From: Bordetella petrii
GTDB taxonomy: Bacteria; Pseudomonadota; Gammaproteobacteria; Burkholderiales; Burkholderiaceae_B
Assembly: GCF_017356245.1 (NCBI RefSeq)
Contig: NZ_JAFMZZ010000001.1
Span: 1,445,698-1,509,697 of the forward strand
Length of the DNA stretch: 64,000 bases
Direction: 5' to 3'
Part shown: positions 1 to 9,436 of the stretch, one piece after another
Numbering within the stretch: position 1 is the stretch's first letter
How the letters are laid out: each line of letters begins with the position of its first letter
Notes under the pieces: generated by a model
The model's database searches: none
What the model saw: the letters and a program-made list of their open reading frames with translations, nothing else
Told to the model about the DNA's origin: nothing
Position numbers and translations under genes: made by a program

Positions 1-150
1 GCGCGCCCGGGCCCGGCCCCGAGGCGCCCCGGCCGTGCCCCGCACCGGCCGCAAGCTCCAATGATGTCAAATCGCCGCGCTGCTGGAACGAGCGGAGTGC
101 TTGGCCTTTTTGGGGCGCGACTTGGAAAAGAAAAAAATCTTGCGGGGCCG

Positions 151-183
151 CTCCAAACGGCCGCCCAGCGCGGCCGTTTGGAG
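151..183. repeat. Perfect 13-bp hairpin, 7-nt loop (copy 1)
   Basis: Arms 151-163 and 171-183 are perfectly complementary around the loop CCCAGCG. Read on the minus strand the centre is GCCG-CGCTGGG-CGGC, nearly the same as the hairpin at 268-300, while the outer arms differ completely. On the minus strand a T-run follows about 12 bases after the stem, so it might also stop transcription coming from ruvA. Confidence 0.8.
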
Positions 184-267
184 CATCCGTGGGCAGCATG
201 CCTAGGGTGTTGGATGTATGTGCGCAGCGTGAAGCAAGCACGGCCTTCAACAGCTAATGCCCGAATG

Positions 268-300
268 GTTATTTCAGCCGCGCAGGGCGGCTGAAATAAC
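268..300. repeat. Perfect 13-bp hairpin, 7-nt loop (copy 2)
   Basis: Arms 268-280 and 288-300 pair perfectly around the loop CGCAGGG. The centre GCCG-CGCAGGG-CGGC matches copy 1 (read inverted) except for the middle loop base. The outer nine base pairs are unrelated to copy 1, so the pairing is kept while the sequence changes. Confidence 0.8.
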
Positions 301-396
301 CGGCCCTGCACGCTTTTCCTCTTCAAGGACGGCCCTTCCTACAACGTGCAAGAACGAACCCCGTCCCCGCGTCGGGTCATCAATCTTTATCGCAGT

Positions 397-501
397 CTGG
401 CCGTGGGGCGGGGCTGCCGGGGGCGCCTCGGGGCCGAACCCGGGCGCGCGGGGCGCCCGGACGGCACCGTGAAGCCCGCGGCAGCCCCGCCCCACGGCCA
501 G
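397..501. repeat. 23-bp perfect inverted repeat with GC-rich core
   Basis: 397-419 and 479-501 are perfect reverse complements (CTGGCCGTGGGG... against ...CCCCACGGCCAG). Between them lies a further inverted pair, GGGCGCC at 421-427 with GGCGCCC at 452-458. A 16-base block at 420-435 recurs inverted at 15-30, so about 1-50 is a second, degraded and inverted copy of part of the element. It looks like a mobile or REP-like palindrome rather than a gene. Confidence 0.7.
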
Positions 502-560
502 GCGTCAAAAGAAAGCACATCCCCACGCAGCAGACAAAGTCCCCCGCACAGCCGTCTCCA

Positions 561-1133
561 TCACCGTACGAGCGCCTTCAATGCCAGCCGGATTCCCTCG
601 GACACGTCCGTGCCCTCCGGCAGCTTCTTCAGCGCAGCCTGGGATTCCTTGTCCGAATACCCCAGGGCCAGCAGCGCGTTCAGGATGTCTGCCTGGCTGT
701 CGGGCACCGCGTGCGCGCTGGCGCCGATGTCGGCGCCCAGTTTGCCGCGCATTTCCAGCAGCAGGCGCTCGGCGGTTTTCTTGCCGATGCCGGGCACGCG
801 CGTCAGGCGGCCCGACTCTTGCAGCGTGATGGCCTGCGCCAGGTCGCCCACCGACAGGCCCGACAGCACCGCCAGCGCGGTGCGCGCGCCGATGCCGCTG
901 ACCTTGATCAGCTCGCGGAAAGCGCCGCGTTCGGCGGCGGTGGCGAAGCCGTACAGAATGTGCGCGTCTTCGCGCACCGTCAGGTGGGTATGCAGGGTGA
1001 CCCGCGCGCCGAGTTCGGGCAGCGCATACAAGGTGCTCATGGGCACCTCGATGTCATAGCCCAGGCCATTGACGTCCACGCAGATGGTGGGCGGCAGTTT
1101 CTCGATCAGGGTTCCGGTGATGCGTCCGATCAT
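561..1133 (-). CDS. ruvA: Holliday junction branch migration protein RuvA
   Basis: RuvA is the DNA-binding subunit of the RuvAB branch-migration motor; a tetramer holds the Holliday junction while RuvB pumps DNA through it. The 190-residue product begins [12 protein letters not shown] and has the typical OB-fold start. A double helix-hairpin-helix region follows around residues 70-130 ([16 protein letters not shown] and [13 protein letters not shown]), and a C-terminal UBA-like helix bundle ([15 protein letters not shown]) would contact RuvB. Length is normal. It lies about 80 bases after ruvC on the same strand, so co-transcription is likely. The usual next gene, ruvB, is not found in the 560 bases that remain. 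Confidence 0.97.
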   Translation of the reverse strand: MIGRITGTLIEKLPPTICVDVNGLGYDIEVPMSTLYALPELGARVTLHTHLTVREDAHILYGFATAAERGAFRELIKVSGIGARTALAVLSGLSVGDLAQAITLQESGRLTRVPGIGKKTAERLLLEMRGKLGADIGASAHAVPDSQADILNALLALGYSDKESQAALKKLPEGTDVSEGIRLALKALVR

Positions 1134-1213
1134 GGTGCGGGTGCCGACAAGTAAGGGAAGGGCGCGCCGCGCGCGCCTGCCGGCATTCTAAACGCTGTGC
1201 CGCGCCGAGGGGG

Positions 1214-1761
1214 TCAGCCGACCAGGCGGCCGCCGCGCAGGCGCGCCCCGCTGCCCAGGCCGGCGGCGGCCGACAGGTTGCCCAGCCGGGCCTGCAGCGG
1301 CCCGACATGCGCATGGCAGATGGCGCAGGCCAGCGCGTCGGCCGAGTCGGGCGCCGGCATGCCGTCCAGCGACAGCAGGCGCTGCACCATCATCTGTACT
1401 TGCTCTTTGGCCGCGCGGCCGGTGCCCACCACGGCTTTCTTGATTTGCAGCGCGGTGTATTCGTGCACCGCCAGCTGGCTGTCGGCCAGCGCGCACAGCG
1501 CCGCGCCGCGCGCCTGGCCCAGCAGCAGGGTCGAGGCCGGATTGGTGTTCAGGAAGACGATTTCCAGCGCGGCTACGTCGGGGCGGGTGTCGCGCGCCAC
1601 CTGGCGCAGATTGTCCAGGATGACTTTCAGGCGTTCCGGCAGCGCCAGCGCCGGCGGCACCACGATGGTGCCGCTGGCCACATAGCGCAGCCGCATGCCT
1701 TCGGCATCGATCACACCGAAACCGGTGCGGCGCAGGCCTGGGTCGATGCCGAGAACGCGCA

Positions 1762-1762
<1 letters not shown>
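1214..1762 (-). CDS. ruvC: Holliday junction resolvase RuvC
   Basis: RuvC is the dimeric endonuclease that cuts Holliday junctions symmetrically after RuvAB branch migration. The 182-residue protein opens with RVLGIDPGL, where Asp7 is the first metal ligand. Glu67 (ALEIVF) and the acidic pair Asp139/Asp142 ([13 protein letters not shown]) complete the catalytic set. Its ATG overlaps the purH stop by one base (TGATG), so translation is probably coupled to purH. Pairing with ruvA on the same strand is the usual order. The C-terminus, rich in Gly, Ala and Arg, is variable in the family. Confidence 0.97.
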
Positions 1763-3351
<1,589 letters not shown>

Positions 3352-3399
3352 GTTGGGACGGCTGAGATGAAGGAAAGCGGTCGGAAGCGCGGGGCGCGC

Positions 3400-3639
3400 T
3401 CAGGGCTGGATGTTGTGCGCCTGGAGTTTCTTGCGCAGGGTGTTGCGTGTGATGCCCAGCATTTCAGATGCGCGCGACTGGTTGCCGCCGGAGCGTTGCA
3501 GGGCGACTTCGAGCACCGGGCGCTCGACGCACCGCATCACCATGTCCCACATGTCGTGGGGCTCGGATTCACCCAGGTCTTCGAAATAGCGCTCCAGGCT
3601 GGCGCGCACGCAGTCTTCCAGGACATCTTTCTTGCTCAT
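3400..3639 (-). CDS. fis: Fis family nucleoid-associated regulator
   Basis: Fis is a small homodimeric DNA-bending protein that acts on rRNA promoters, recombination sites and many growth-phase genes. The 79-residue product (start MSKKDVLEDCV) has the Fis helix-turn-helix at its C-terminus, GNQSRASEMLGITRNTLRKK, as in NtrC-type activators. An upstream in-frame GTG at 3678 would overlap the dusB stop as GTGA and add 13 residues. The ATG was preferred because family homology starts there, but neither start has a strong ribosome-binding site. The dusB-fis order is the classical one and implies co-transcription. Confidence 0.93.
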   Translation of the reverse strand: MSKKDVLEDCVRASLERYFEDLGESEPHDMWDMVMRCVERPVLEVALQRSGGNQSRASEMLGITRNTLRKKLQAHNIQP

Positions 3640-3674
3640 GTGTACAGATTTTATAGTTGGAGGTGGGTGGCGGA

Positions 3675-4700
3675 TCACGCCGCCAGCAGGGGCTGCGCGA
3701 CGGTGGCCGGGGATGCCGGGCCGCCGCGCATGAGTTCATTGAACCATTCGGACACCGCCCGCCACTGGTCGCGGGTGTTGTCGATGAGGTTCATGCGGTC
3801 GCGGAACGCATCCGCGCCCGGCAGGCCGTCGATGTACCAGCCGATGTGCTTGCGCGCCGAGCGCACGCCGGTGTGCTCGCCGTAAAAGCGGTAATGGTCG
3901 TCCAGGTGCTCGAGCAGCAGATCGCGCATTTCTTCGTGGGAAGGGGGCGCCAGCGTGTCGCCCGTGCGCAGGTAGTGGTCGATTTCGCGGAAGATCCAGG
4001 GCCGGCCCTGGGCCGCCCGGCCGATCATGACCGCATCGGCGCCAGTGTAATCCAGGACGCGGCGCGCCTTGCTGGGGCTGTCGATGTCGCCGTTGGCGAT
4101 GACCGGGATGGACAGCTCGGCCTTGACTGCCCGGATGGTGTCGTATTCGGCCGTGCCCGCGTACAGGTCGGCGCGGGTGCGGCCATGCAGGGCCAGGGCG
4201 GCGATGCCGGCTTCTTGCGCCCGGCGCGCCACGCGCAGCGCGTTGCGGTGTTCGGGGTCCCAGCCGGTGCGGGTTTTCAGGGTAACGGGCACGCCCAGCG
4301 GGACGCAGGCGGCCACCACGGCGTCGAGAATGCGCGCGACCAGGTCTTCGTCGCGCAGCAGGGCCGAGCCCGACGCCAGGTTGCACACCTTTTTCACCGG
4401 GCAACCCATGTTGATGTCGATGATGCGCGCGCCCCGGGCGGCATTGAAGGCGGCGGCCTCGGCCATCATGGCCGGGTCGGCCCCGGCGATCTGCACTGCC
4501 ACCGGGGCGATTTCGCCGTCGTGGTTCAGGCGGCGCGAGGTCTTGACGCTGTCCCACAGGCGCGGGTTGCTGGCCGCCATTTCGGACACCGCGTGCCCGG
4601 CCCCCAGCCGCTTGCACAGCTGGCGGAAAGGCCGGTCGGTCACCCCCGCCATGGGGGCGACCAGCACGTTGTTGGGAAGGGTCCAGGGGCCGATGCGCAT
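3675..4700 (-). CDS. dusB: tRNA-dihydrouridine synthase DusB
   Basis: Dus enzymes reduce specific uridines in the tRNA D-loop to dihydrouridine with FMN and NADPH. The 341-residue protein has the TIM-barrel start (NNVLVAPMAGVTDRPFR) and the catalytic Cys100 in INMGCPVKK. It also has the FMN-binding segments HGRTR, IANGDI and GADAVMIGRAAQG, then a C-terminal helical domain. The GCPVKKVCNLASGSALL stretch fits the DusB branch. It stands directly upstream of the fis-like gene, the conserved arrangement, with 36 bases between its stop and the preferred fis start. Confidence 0.96.
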   Translation of the reverse strand: MRIGPWTLPNNVLVAPMAGVTDRPFRQLCKRLGAGHAVSEMAASNPRLWDSVKTSRRLNHDGEIAPVAVQIAGADPAMMAEAAAFNAARGARIIDINMGCPVKKVCNLASGSALLRDEDLVARILDAVVAACVPLGVPVTLKTRTGWDPEHRNALRVARRAQEAGIAALALHGRTRADLYAGTAEYDTIRAVKAELSIPVIANGDIDSPSKARRVLDYTGADAVMIGRAAQGRPWIFREIDHYLRTGDTLAPPSHEEMRDLLLEHLDDHYRFYGEHTGVRSARKHIGWYIDGLPGADAFRDRMNLIDNTRDQWRAVSEWFNELMRGGPASPATVAQPLLAA

Positions 4701-4755
4701 GGGCGGATTTTACCCGCCTTCATGTGGCCCCATATTGACTGGCGGCGCGCGCGGT

Positions 4756-5916
4756 CTAGTTGCGCAGCCCCTGCAGCAGGTGGCGCGCCAGCGGCGCGCG
4801 CAGCGGCGCCGCCAGGTCCAGGGCCAGCAGCCCCAGCCCGCAGGCATGCTCGACCGGCGCCAGGCCGGTGGCGAACGCGCGCGGCATCAGGTCGGTCAGG
4901 CCGGCGGTAATCCAGCGGTCGGCGCGGCGCGCCTGGGCGAAGGCGGCCAGCGCGGCGGCCGGGCTGGCCGCGGGGCTGGCCAGCCAGTCGGCCAGCCCCT
5001 GGGCCAGGCGGGCCGCGTCGCGCAGCCCCAGGTTCAGGCCCTGGCCGGCCACGGGATGCAGGGTTTGCGCGGCGTTGCCGATGGCCGCCAGGCGGCCCTG
5101 GGTGAGCGTGCGCCGGGCGTTGAGGGCCAGCGGGAAAACGTGCCGCGGCGCCTGGCTGGACAAGCGCCCCAGTCGGGTGCCGAACGCGGTGCTCAGCGCT
5201 TCCGAGAAGGCGGTGTTGTCCAGCTGCGCCAGTTCGGCGGCGCGCGCCGGCGCGCTGCACCACACCACGGAATAGGCCTGCGCCTGGTGCGGATGCGGCA
5301 GCAGCGCCAGCGGGCCCTGGTTGGTGAAGCGTTCCCAGGCCCAGCCCGGCCGGGGCAGGGCGGCCTGCGCGCTGGTGATGACGGCATGCTGGCCGTACTC
5401 GCGGCGCAGGTCGTTGCCGCCGCTGCCATCGGACAGCACCGCGACGCCGCAGCGCAATTCGGCTTCGCCCTGCCGGACGGTGACGCCCTGGCCATCCTGG
5501 CCCTGCACCCGGGCCGGCGGCCCGTGCAGCACGGTCACGCCGCTGGCCTGCACGTGCTCGTGCAGCGCGGCGTGCAATTCGGCATACGACACGGTGCTGC
5601 CCAGCCGCGGCACCTGGAAATCGCCGCACTGGATCAGCGTGCTGCCCAGCCGGCCGCGCTGCGACACATGCACGGTGCGGATGTCGGCGGCGCGCCCGGG
5701 CCAGGCCTGCAGCGATTCAAGCAGCACGCGGCTGCCGTGGTTCAGCGCCAGCACGCGCGGATCGGCGGACGGCGCGGCCGCCCCCGGCGCCGGCGCGGCC
5801 CCGGCCAGCAGCGCGATGCGCTCCGGCCGCGCGGCATGGCGGGCCAGCAGCAGCGCCAGCACGCGGCCGACCGGGCCGGCGCCCAGGATGGCGATATCGT
5901 AAGCAGGCTGAGTCAT
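4756..5916 (-). CDS. ubiH: UbiH-type FAD monooxygenase (ubiquinone synthesis)
   Basis: Flavin hydroxylases of this family add ring hydroxyls during ubiquinone synthesis at the inner membrane. The 386-residue protein has an N-terminal dinucleotide fold (AILGAGPVGRVLALLL), a SADPRVLALNHGSR segment, and the late FAD motif GNAAQTLHPVAGQGLNLGLRDA. That motif carries GNAAQ in place of the GDAAH of related hydroxylases, which from memory is typical of UbiH and favours it over UbiF or UbiM. Ala-rich insertions around residues 40-50 are ordinary for this GC content. It starts a minus-strand block with dusB 55 bases downstream. Confidence is high for the family, less for the exact hydroxylation step. 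Confidence 0.85.
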   Translation of the reverse strand: MTQPAYDIAILGAGPVGRVLALLLARHAARPERIALLAGAAPAPGAAAPSADPRVLALNHGSRVLLESLQAWPGRAADIRTVHVSQRGRLGSTLIQCGDFQVPRLGSTVSYAELHAALHEHVQASGVTVLHGPPARVQGQDGQGVTVRQGEAELRCGVAVLSDGSGGNDLRREYGQHAVITSAQAALPRPGWAWERFTNQGPLALLPHPHQAQAYSVVWCSAPARAAELAQLDNTAFSEALSTAFGTRLGRLSSQAPRHVFPLALNARRTLTQGRLAAIGNAAQTLHPVAGQGLNLGLRDAARLAQGLADWLASPAASPAAALAAFAQARRADRWITAGLTDLMPRAFATGLAPVEHACGLGLLALDLAAPLRAPLARHLLQGLRN

Positions 5917-5936
5917 GCCGAAATTCTACCGTCCAC

Positions 5937-5942
5937 TACAAT
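5937..5942 (+). promoter_or_regulatory. -10-like TACAAT upstream of the TM2 gene
   Basis: TACAAT sits 28 bases before the start of the TM2-domain gene, in the 54-base gap between divergent genes. No good -35 hexamer was identified, so this is a tentative element. Confidence 0.35.
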
Positions 5943-5970
5943 CGCCGACATTCCCGTCCCTTGCCTTCCC

Positions 5971-6423
5971 ATGCCGCCAGCCTCGTCCACTTTGCCCGCT
6001 TCCGCCACCCGCCCGCGCAACAAGCTCGTGCTGGGCCTGCTGGCCTGCCTGCTGGGATGGCTGGGGGCGCATTGGTGGTACCTGGGCCGCCGCTACGCCT
6101 GGCTGGTCACGCTGGCGGCCGTGCTGTGCCTGGCCGCGGCATCGCAGTTTCCGGTGTGGTACGACAACCCCGCGTTCTTCGTGGTGTTCATTCCCATGAT
6201 CGACGGCTTCATTGAAGGCGTGGTGTTCAGCCTGATGCCGGACGAAAAATTCGACCGCCTTTACAACCCCGTCCACGGGCGCATCACGCATACCGGCTGG
6301 GGGCCGGTGCTGGTGGCGCTGATGGGAACGCTGGTGGGGGCGATAGCCGGCATGTTCGCCATCGCGATGGTGGTGGTGTACACCTGGACGGCCATGGGCT
6401 GGCTCGACGGCTACGTGTTCTAG
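5971..6423 (+). CDS. TM2 domain-containing membrane protein
   Basis: A 150-residue membrane protein. After a Pro/Ser-rich N-terminus, residues about 15-55 form a TM2 domain: NKLVLGLLACLLGWLGAHW, then WYLGRRYAW, two hydrophobic helices with a short polar turn. Two more hydrophobic segments follow (WYDNPAFFVVFIPMIDGF and WGPVLVALMGTLVGAIAGMF). The function of bacterial TM2 proteins is unknown. The ATG at 5971 is the first Met before the TM2 domain. It is divergent from ubiH and convergent with pepP. Confidence 0.75.
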   Translation: MPPASSTLPASATRPRNKLVLGLLACLLGWLGAHWWYLGRRYAWLVTLAAVLCLAAASQFPVWYDNPAFFVVFIPMIDGFIEGVVFSLMPDEKFDRLYNPVHGRITHTGWGPVLVALMGTLVGAIAGMFAIAMVVVYTWTAMGWLDGYVF

Positions 6424-6429
6424 CCGCTG

Positions 6430-7770
6430 TCATTCGCGCATCAGGGCCTCGATTTCGCGCGCGTCCACCGGCACGCCGCGGGTGATCAGCTCGCAGCCTT
6501 CCTGGGTGATCAGCGCGTCGTCTTCGATGCGGATGCCGATGTCGTGGAACCGGCTGGGCACGTCATCGGCGGCGCGCACATAAATGCCGGGCTCGATGGT
6601 CAGCACCATGCCCGGCTCCAGGTTGCGCCACGGCCGGTCTTCGCCCGTGCCCGCGCCGCCGCGGTAGTCGCCCGCGTCGTGCACGTCCAGCCCCAGCCAG
6701 TGCCCGGTGCGGTGCATGTAGTAGCGGGTATAGGCGCCTGACTCGATCACGCCGTCCAGCGATCCCTGCAGCAGGCCCTCGTCGAGCATGCCCTGCGCCA
6801 GCACGCGCACCGCGGCTTCGTGGGCGTCGTTCCAGCTGCGGCCCGGCGCCGTCGCGGCGACAGCGGCGGCCTGCGCGGCCGCGGTCAGGTCGTACAGCGC
6901 GCGCTGCGGCCCGCTGAAATGGCCATTGACCGGAAACGTGCGGGTGATGTCCGACGCGTAGCTGTCGACTTCGCAACCCGCGTCGATCAGCACCAGCTCG
7001 CCGTCGCGCAGCACCGTGTCGCCGGCGGCATAGTGCAGCACGCAGGCATTGGCGCCGGCCGCCACGATGCTGGGATACGCCGGCGCCTGCGCGCCATGGC
7101 GGCGGAATTCATACAGCAGCTCGGCTTCCAGCTCGTATTCGCGCTGCCCGGCGCGCGCGGCCCGCATGGCGCGCGCATGGGCGCCGGCCGAAATGCGCGC
7201 GGCCTGGCGCATGGCGGCGATTTCGCTGGCGTCTTTTACCAGCCGCATGCCGGCCAGCAGCGGCCGCAGGTCGTGCACGCGCGCCGGCGGCTGGCGCCGG
7301 CCGCGGCCTTGCTGCTCGGCTTCGGCCTGCCAGCGGCGCAGCTTGCGCTCGACCGGCCCGGCCGCCGCGAACGAACGGTACAGCACCGGCTGGTCCAGCA
7401 GCAGGGCGGGCATCAGTTCGTCGAGTTCGTCGATGGCGTGCGCATCGTCCATGCCGTAGCGTTCGAGCGCGGCCTCGGGCCCGCACCGGTAGCCTTCCCA
7501 TATTTCCTGTTCGGGATGCCGGGCGCGGCAGAACAGAATGGCCCGGTCGAAGGCGCCCGCCACCAGCACCAGCCAGGCCTCGGGCTCGGTAAAGCCGGTC
7601 AGGTAGTAGAAATCGCTGTCGTGGCGGTACGGGTATTCGGTATCGCGGTTGCGCACCGCATGCGGTGCGGTGGCCAGCACGGCGATGCCGCCGCCGGCCG
7701 CGCGCAGGTGGTCGAGCACGCGGCGGCGCCGGTCGGCGAAGGGGGCAATGTCGGTGGCGGGCAGGCTCAT
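6430..7770 (-). CDS. pepP: Xaa-Pro aminopeptidase PepP
   Basis: A cytosolic metallopeptidase that removes the N-terminal residue from peptides with proline second. The 446-residue protein has the aminopeptidase P N-terminal domain (YPYRHDSDFYYLTGFTEPEAW) and a pita-bread catalytic domain. The two-metal ligands are visible in IDAGCEVDSYASDITRTFP (two Asp), HRTGHWLGLDVHD (His), TIEPGIYV (Glu) and IRIEDDALIT (Glu). Length fits the family. In many proteobacteria pepP lies next to ubiH; here the TM2 gene separates them. Confidence 0.95.
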   Translation of the reverse strand: MSLPATDIAPFADRRRRVLDHLRAAGGGIAVLATAPHAVRNRDTEYPYRHDSDFYYLTGFTEPEAWLVLVAGAFDRAILFCRARHPEQEIWEGYRCGPEAALERYGMDDAHAIDELDELMPALLLDQPVLYRSFAAAGPVERKLRRWQAEAEQQGRGRRQPPARVHDLRPLLAGMRLVKDASEIAAMRQAARISAGAHARAMRAARAGQREYELEAELLYEFRRHGAQAPAYPSIVAAGANACVLHYAAGDTVLRDGELVLIDAGCEVDSYASDITRTFPVNGHFSGPQRALYDLTAAAQAAAVAATAPGRSWNDAHEAAVRVLAQGMLDEGLLQGSLDGVIESGAYTRYYMHRTGHWLGLDVHDAGDYRGGAGTGEDRPWRNLEPGMVLTIEPGIYVRAADDVPSRFHDIGIRIEDDALITQEGCELITRGVPVDAREIEALMRE

Positions 7771-7849
7771 GGCGGGGCGGGCTTTCCGGGGGGCGGCAAC
7801 AGGCCTACTTTACCTTGGCAGCGTCCTGGCGGGGGGGCTTTGCGCCTGC

Positions 7850-7855
7850 TACAAT
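7850..7855 (+). promoter_or_regulatory. -10-like TACAAT before the riboswitch
   Basis: TACAAT lies about 15 bases upstream of the riboswitch, placing the transcript start just before the conserved GGGGAGTAG. The -35 region is GC-rich and has no clear match. Confidence 0.4.
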
Positions 7856-7865
7856 CCGGGCCACT

Positions 7866-7950
7866 GTCATTGGGGAGTAGCCATCCTTTGAATCCCCAAA
7901 GGAGTCAGCGTCAACAAACTTGGTGGTCTTGCACCCCATGGCGCTGACGG
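7866..7950 (+). ncRNA. yybP-ykoY (manganese) riboswitch
   Basis: The stretch carries the hallmarks of the yybP-ykoY motif in order: TTGGGGAGTAGCC near 7870, a hairpin, GTCAGCGTCAACA near 7904, TTGGTGG, a loop with GCACCCC, then CGCTGAC. GTCAGCG (7904-7910) pairs with CGCTGAC (7942-7948). Members of this class bind Mn2+ and turn on exporters. It lies about 130 bases upstream of a CaCA-family cation exchanger on the same strand. Identification is by eye; a covariance-model scan would settle it. Confidence 0.85.
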
Positions 7951-8077
7951 TTCCCGCGCGGCGGCATTGCCCGCCGCTCCGGGCCAGCCAGGCGAGACCT
8001 TTGGCCGCGATGCGTTCACGCCAGCCGGGCGAGCCGCATCGTCGCGCCATGGGTATCTGCTCGTCCGGCTATGCGTC

Positions 8078-9070
8078 ATGCTGCTCACCCTGTTCCTGTT
8101 CTTCCTGTCCGCGCTGGTCATCTACTTTGCCTGCGAATACTTCGTCAACGGCATCGAATGGGTCGGCCATCGCCTGAAGCTGGGCGCCACCGCCGTCGGC
8201 ACCGTGCTGGCCGCTTTCGGCACGGCGCTGCCCGAAAGCGCGGTTACCTTCATGGCGGTGGTGTTCGGCACCACCCCTGAACAGAAAGACATCGGCGTGG
8301 GCGCCGCCATGGGCGGGCCGCTGGTGCTGGCCACCCTGGCCTACGCGGTGGTAGGGCTGGCGCTGTGGCGCGGCGGGCGCAGCGCCGCCCGCATCAATGC
8401 CGACCAGAAGCGGCTGGCGCGCGACCAGGCGTGGTTCATGGGCGTATTCGTGGTCAAGGTCGGCCTGGGGCTGCTGGCCTTCGCCTGGAAGCCCTGGCTG
8501 GGCCTGCTGTTCCTGGGTGTCTACGGGCTGTACGTCAAGCGCGAGCTGTCCAACGATGAAGAATGCCTGGACTGCGACGAGCTCGAGCCCCTGAAGCTGC
8601 GCCCGCGCGACGACAACCCGTCGATGGCGTGGGCCTGTATCCAGACGGCGCTGGCGCTGGCGGTGATCGCCGGCGCCTCGCACGTGTTCGTGCGCCAGAT
8701 CGAGCTGCTGGGCATCGCCATGGGCGCCTCGCCCCATATCGCGGCGCTGCTGCTGGCGCCGGTGGCCACCGAGCTGCCCGAGATCATGAACGCCCTGATC
8801 TGGGTGCGCCAGGGCAAAGAGCGTCTGGCATTGGCCAATATTTCCGGCGCCATGATGATCCAGGCCACCATCCCCAGCGCGCTGGGCATTTTCATGACGC
8901 CCTGGCTGCTCGACGGCCCCCTGGTGGCAGCCGGCCTGTTCACGCTGCTGTCGATCTCGCTGCTGTGGCTGCGCTTCCGCCGCGCCGGCATGAGCGTGCC
9001 GGTGCTGTCGACGGTGGGCGGCTTCTACGGCCTGTTCGCCCTGTACCTGGGCTGGCACTTCGCGCGCTGA
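8078..9070 (+). CDS. CaCA-family cation exchanger, probable Mn2+ efflux
   Basis: A 330-residue inner-membrane exchanger. The two inverted alpha-repeat signatures of the Na+/Ca2+ exchanger superfamily are clear: GTVLAAFGTALPESAVTF near residue 40 and LLLAPVATELPEIMNALIW near residue 225. About ten hydrophobic helices are split by a central acidic loop (NDEECLDCDELEPLKL). The ATG at 8078 is chosen because it opens the first membrane helix; extension upstream reads into leader RNA. The manganese riboswitch ahead of it suggests that Mn2+, rather than Ca2+, is the physiological substrate; that is inference. Confidence 0.85.
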   Translation: MLLTLFLFFLSALVIYFACEYFVNGIEWVGHRLKLGATAVGTVLAAFGTALPESAVTFMAVVFGTTPEQKDIGVGAAMGGPLVLATLAYAVVGLALWRGGRSAARINADQKRLARDQAWFMGVFVVKVGLGLLAFAWKPWLGLLFLGVYGLYVKRELSNDEECLDCDELEPLKLRPRDDNPSMAWACIQTALALAVIAGASHVFVRQIELLGIAMGASPHIAALLLAPVATELPEIMNALIWVRQGKERLALANISGAMMIQATIPSALGIFMTPWLLDGPLVAAGLFTLLSISLLWLRFRRAGMSVPVLSTVGGFYGLFALYLGWHFAR

Positions 9071-9112
9071 GGCTGGCGTGTCGCGTATCTGGCGACAAAA
9101 CCGGGAAAACCC

Positions 9113-9141
9113 TTGTTGTCGGTCAAAAAATCACGTAAAAT
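9113..9141 (+). promoter_or_regulatory. Promoter TTGTTG-N17-TAAAAT
   Basis: A -35 TTGTTG (9113-9118) and a -10 TAAAAT (9136-9141) are spaced by 17 bases. The predicted start near 9148 gives a leader of about 290 bases for the gene at 9442. Confidence 0.65.
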
Positions 9142-9171
9142 CAACATGTTTACATCATACGGAGTTGCTCT

Positions 9172-9225
9172 GTGAATACCGATTCCGGCGACAGTAGTCG
9201 ATCTTGCATCGACGTCGCTGCCTGA
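9172..9225 (+). CDS. Possible 17-residue leader peptide
   Basis: A GTG-initiated frame with a GGAG ribosome-binding site at 9161-9164, seven bases before the start, encodes a short Ser/Asp-rich peptide (MNTDSGDSSRSCIDVAA). It lies between a good promoter and a strong hairpin, which suggests a regulatory leader peptide. A nine-codon frame at 9146-9175 overlaps its start, but that ATG lies at or before the predicted transcript start. Short frames occur by chance, so confidence is low. Confidence 0.35.
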   Translation: MNTDSGDSSRSCIDVAA

Positions 9226-9249
9226 CAGGATCCACGCAGAAACTCCATC

Positions 9250-9279
9250 TGCCGCATCCTGCCAGTGCAGGGTGCGGTA
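9250..9279 (+). promoter_or_regulatory. Strong leader hairpin, 13-bp stem
   Basis: TGCCGCATCCTGC (9250-9262) pairs with GCAGGGTGCGGTA (9267-9279) around the loop CAGT, with two G-U pairs. It begins 25 bases after the possible leader peptide. There is no T-run after it, so it is not a simple terminator. Confidence 0.55.
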
Positions 9280-9417
9280 TGCGGCGGCAAGTTCTTTGCT
9301 GCCATCGTCCCGCCAAACCGCCAGAACCGTAGCTGTGCCTTCGCAGCCCGCGTCGGTGCGCGCCTGTCTTGCGCCGCCGCTTGCTGCCGGGAAGGCGCGC
9401 GCGCATTCGCAGCAGCG

Positions 9418-9436
9418 CTCCCCTGCTTCAGGGAGG
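9418..9436 (+). promoter_or_regulatory. Hairpin masking the ribosome-binding site
   Basis: CTCCCCTG (9418-9425) can pair with CAGGGAG (9429-9435), with one bulged C, around a three-base loop. The right arm contains the GGGAGG ribosome-binding site (9431-9436) of the gene starting at 9442. Folding would hide the site, so translation may be controlled. Confidence 0.5.

Larger units (their letters stand above)
1..560. other. Gene-free palindrome-rich region after ruvA
   Basis: No convincing coding frame lies here; the open frames are short and have mirror-image partners on the other strand, as expected of GC-rich palindromes. The stretch holds two perfect 13-bp hairpins, a 23-bp perfect inverted repeat around a GC-rich core, and an imperfect inverted copy of that core at about 1-50. 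In this family ruvB normally follows ruvA directly. Here at least 560 bases follow ruvA without it, so ruvB, if downstream, has been pushed away. That last point is inference. Confidence 0.6.

Noticed and set aside
9146..9175. Nine-codon frame MFTSYGVAL before the leader frame
   Set aside because: Its ATG lies at or before the predicted transcript start, so ribosomes could hardly use it.
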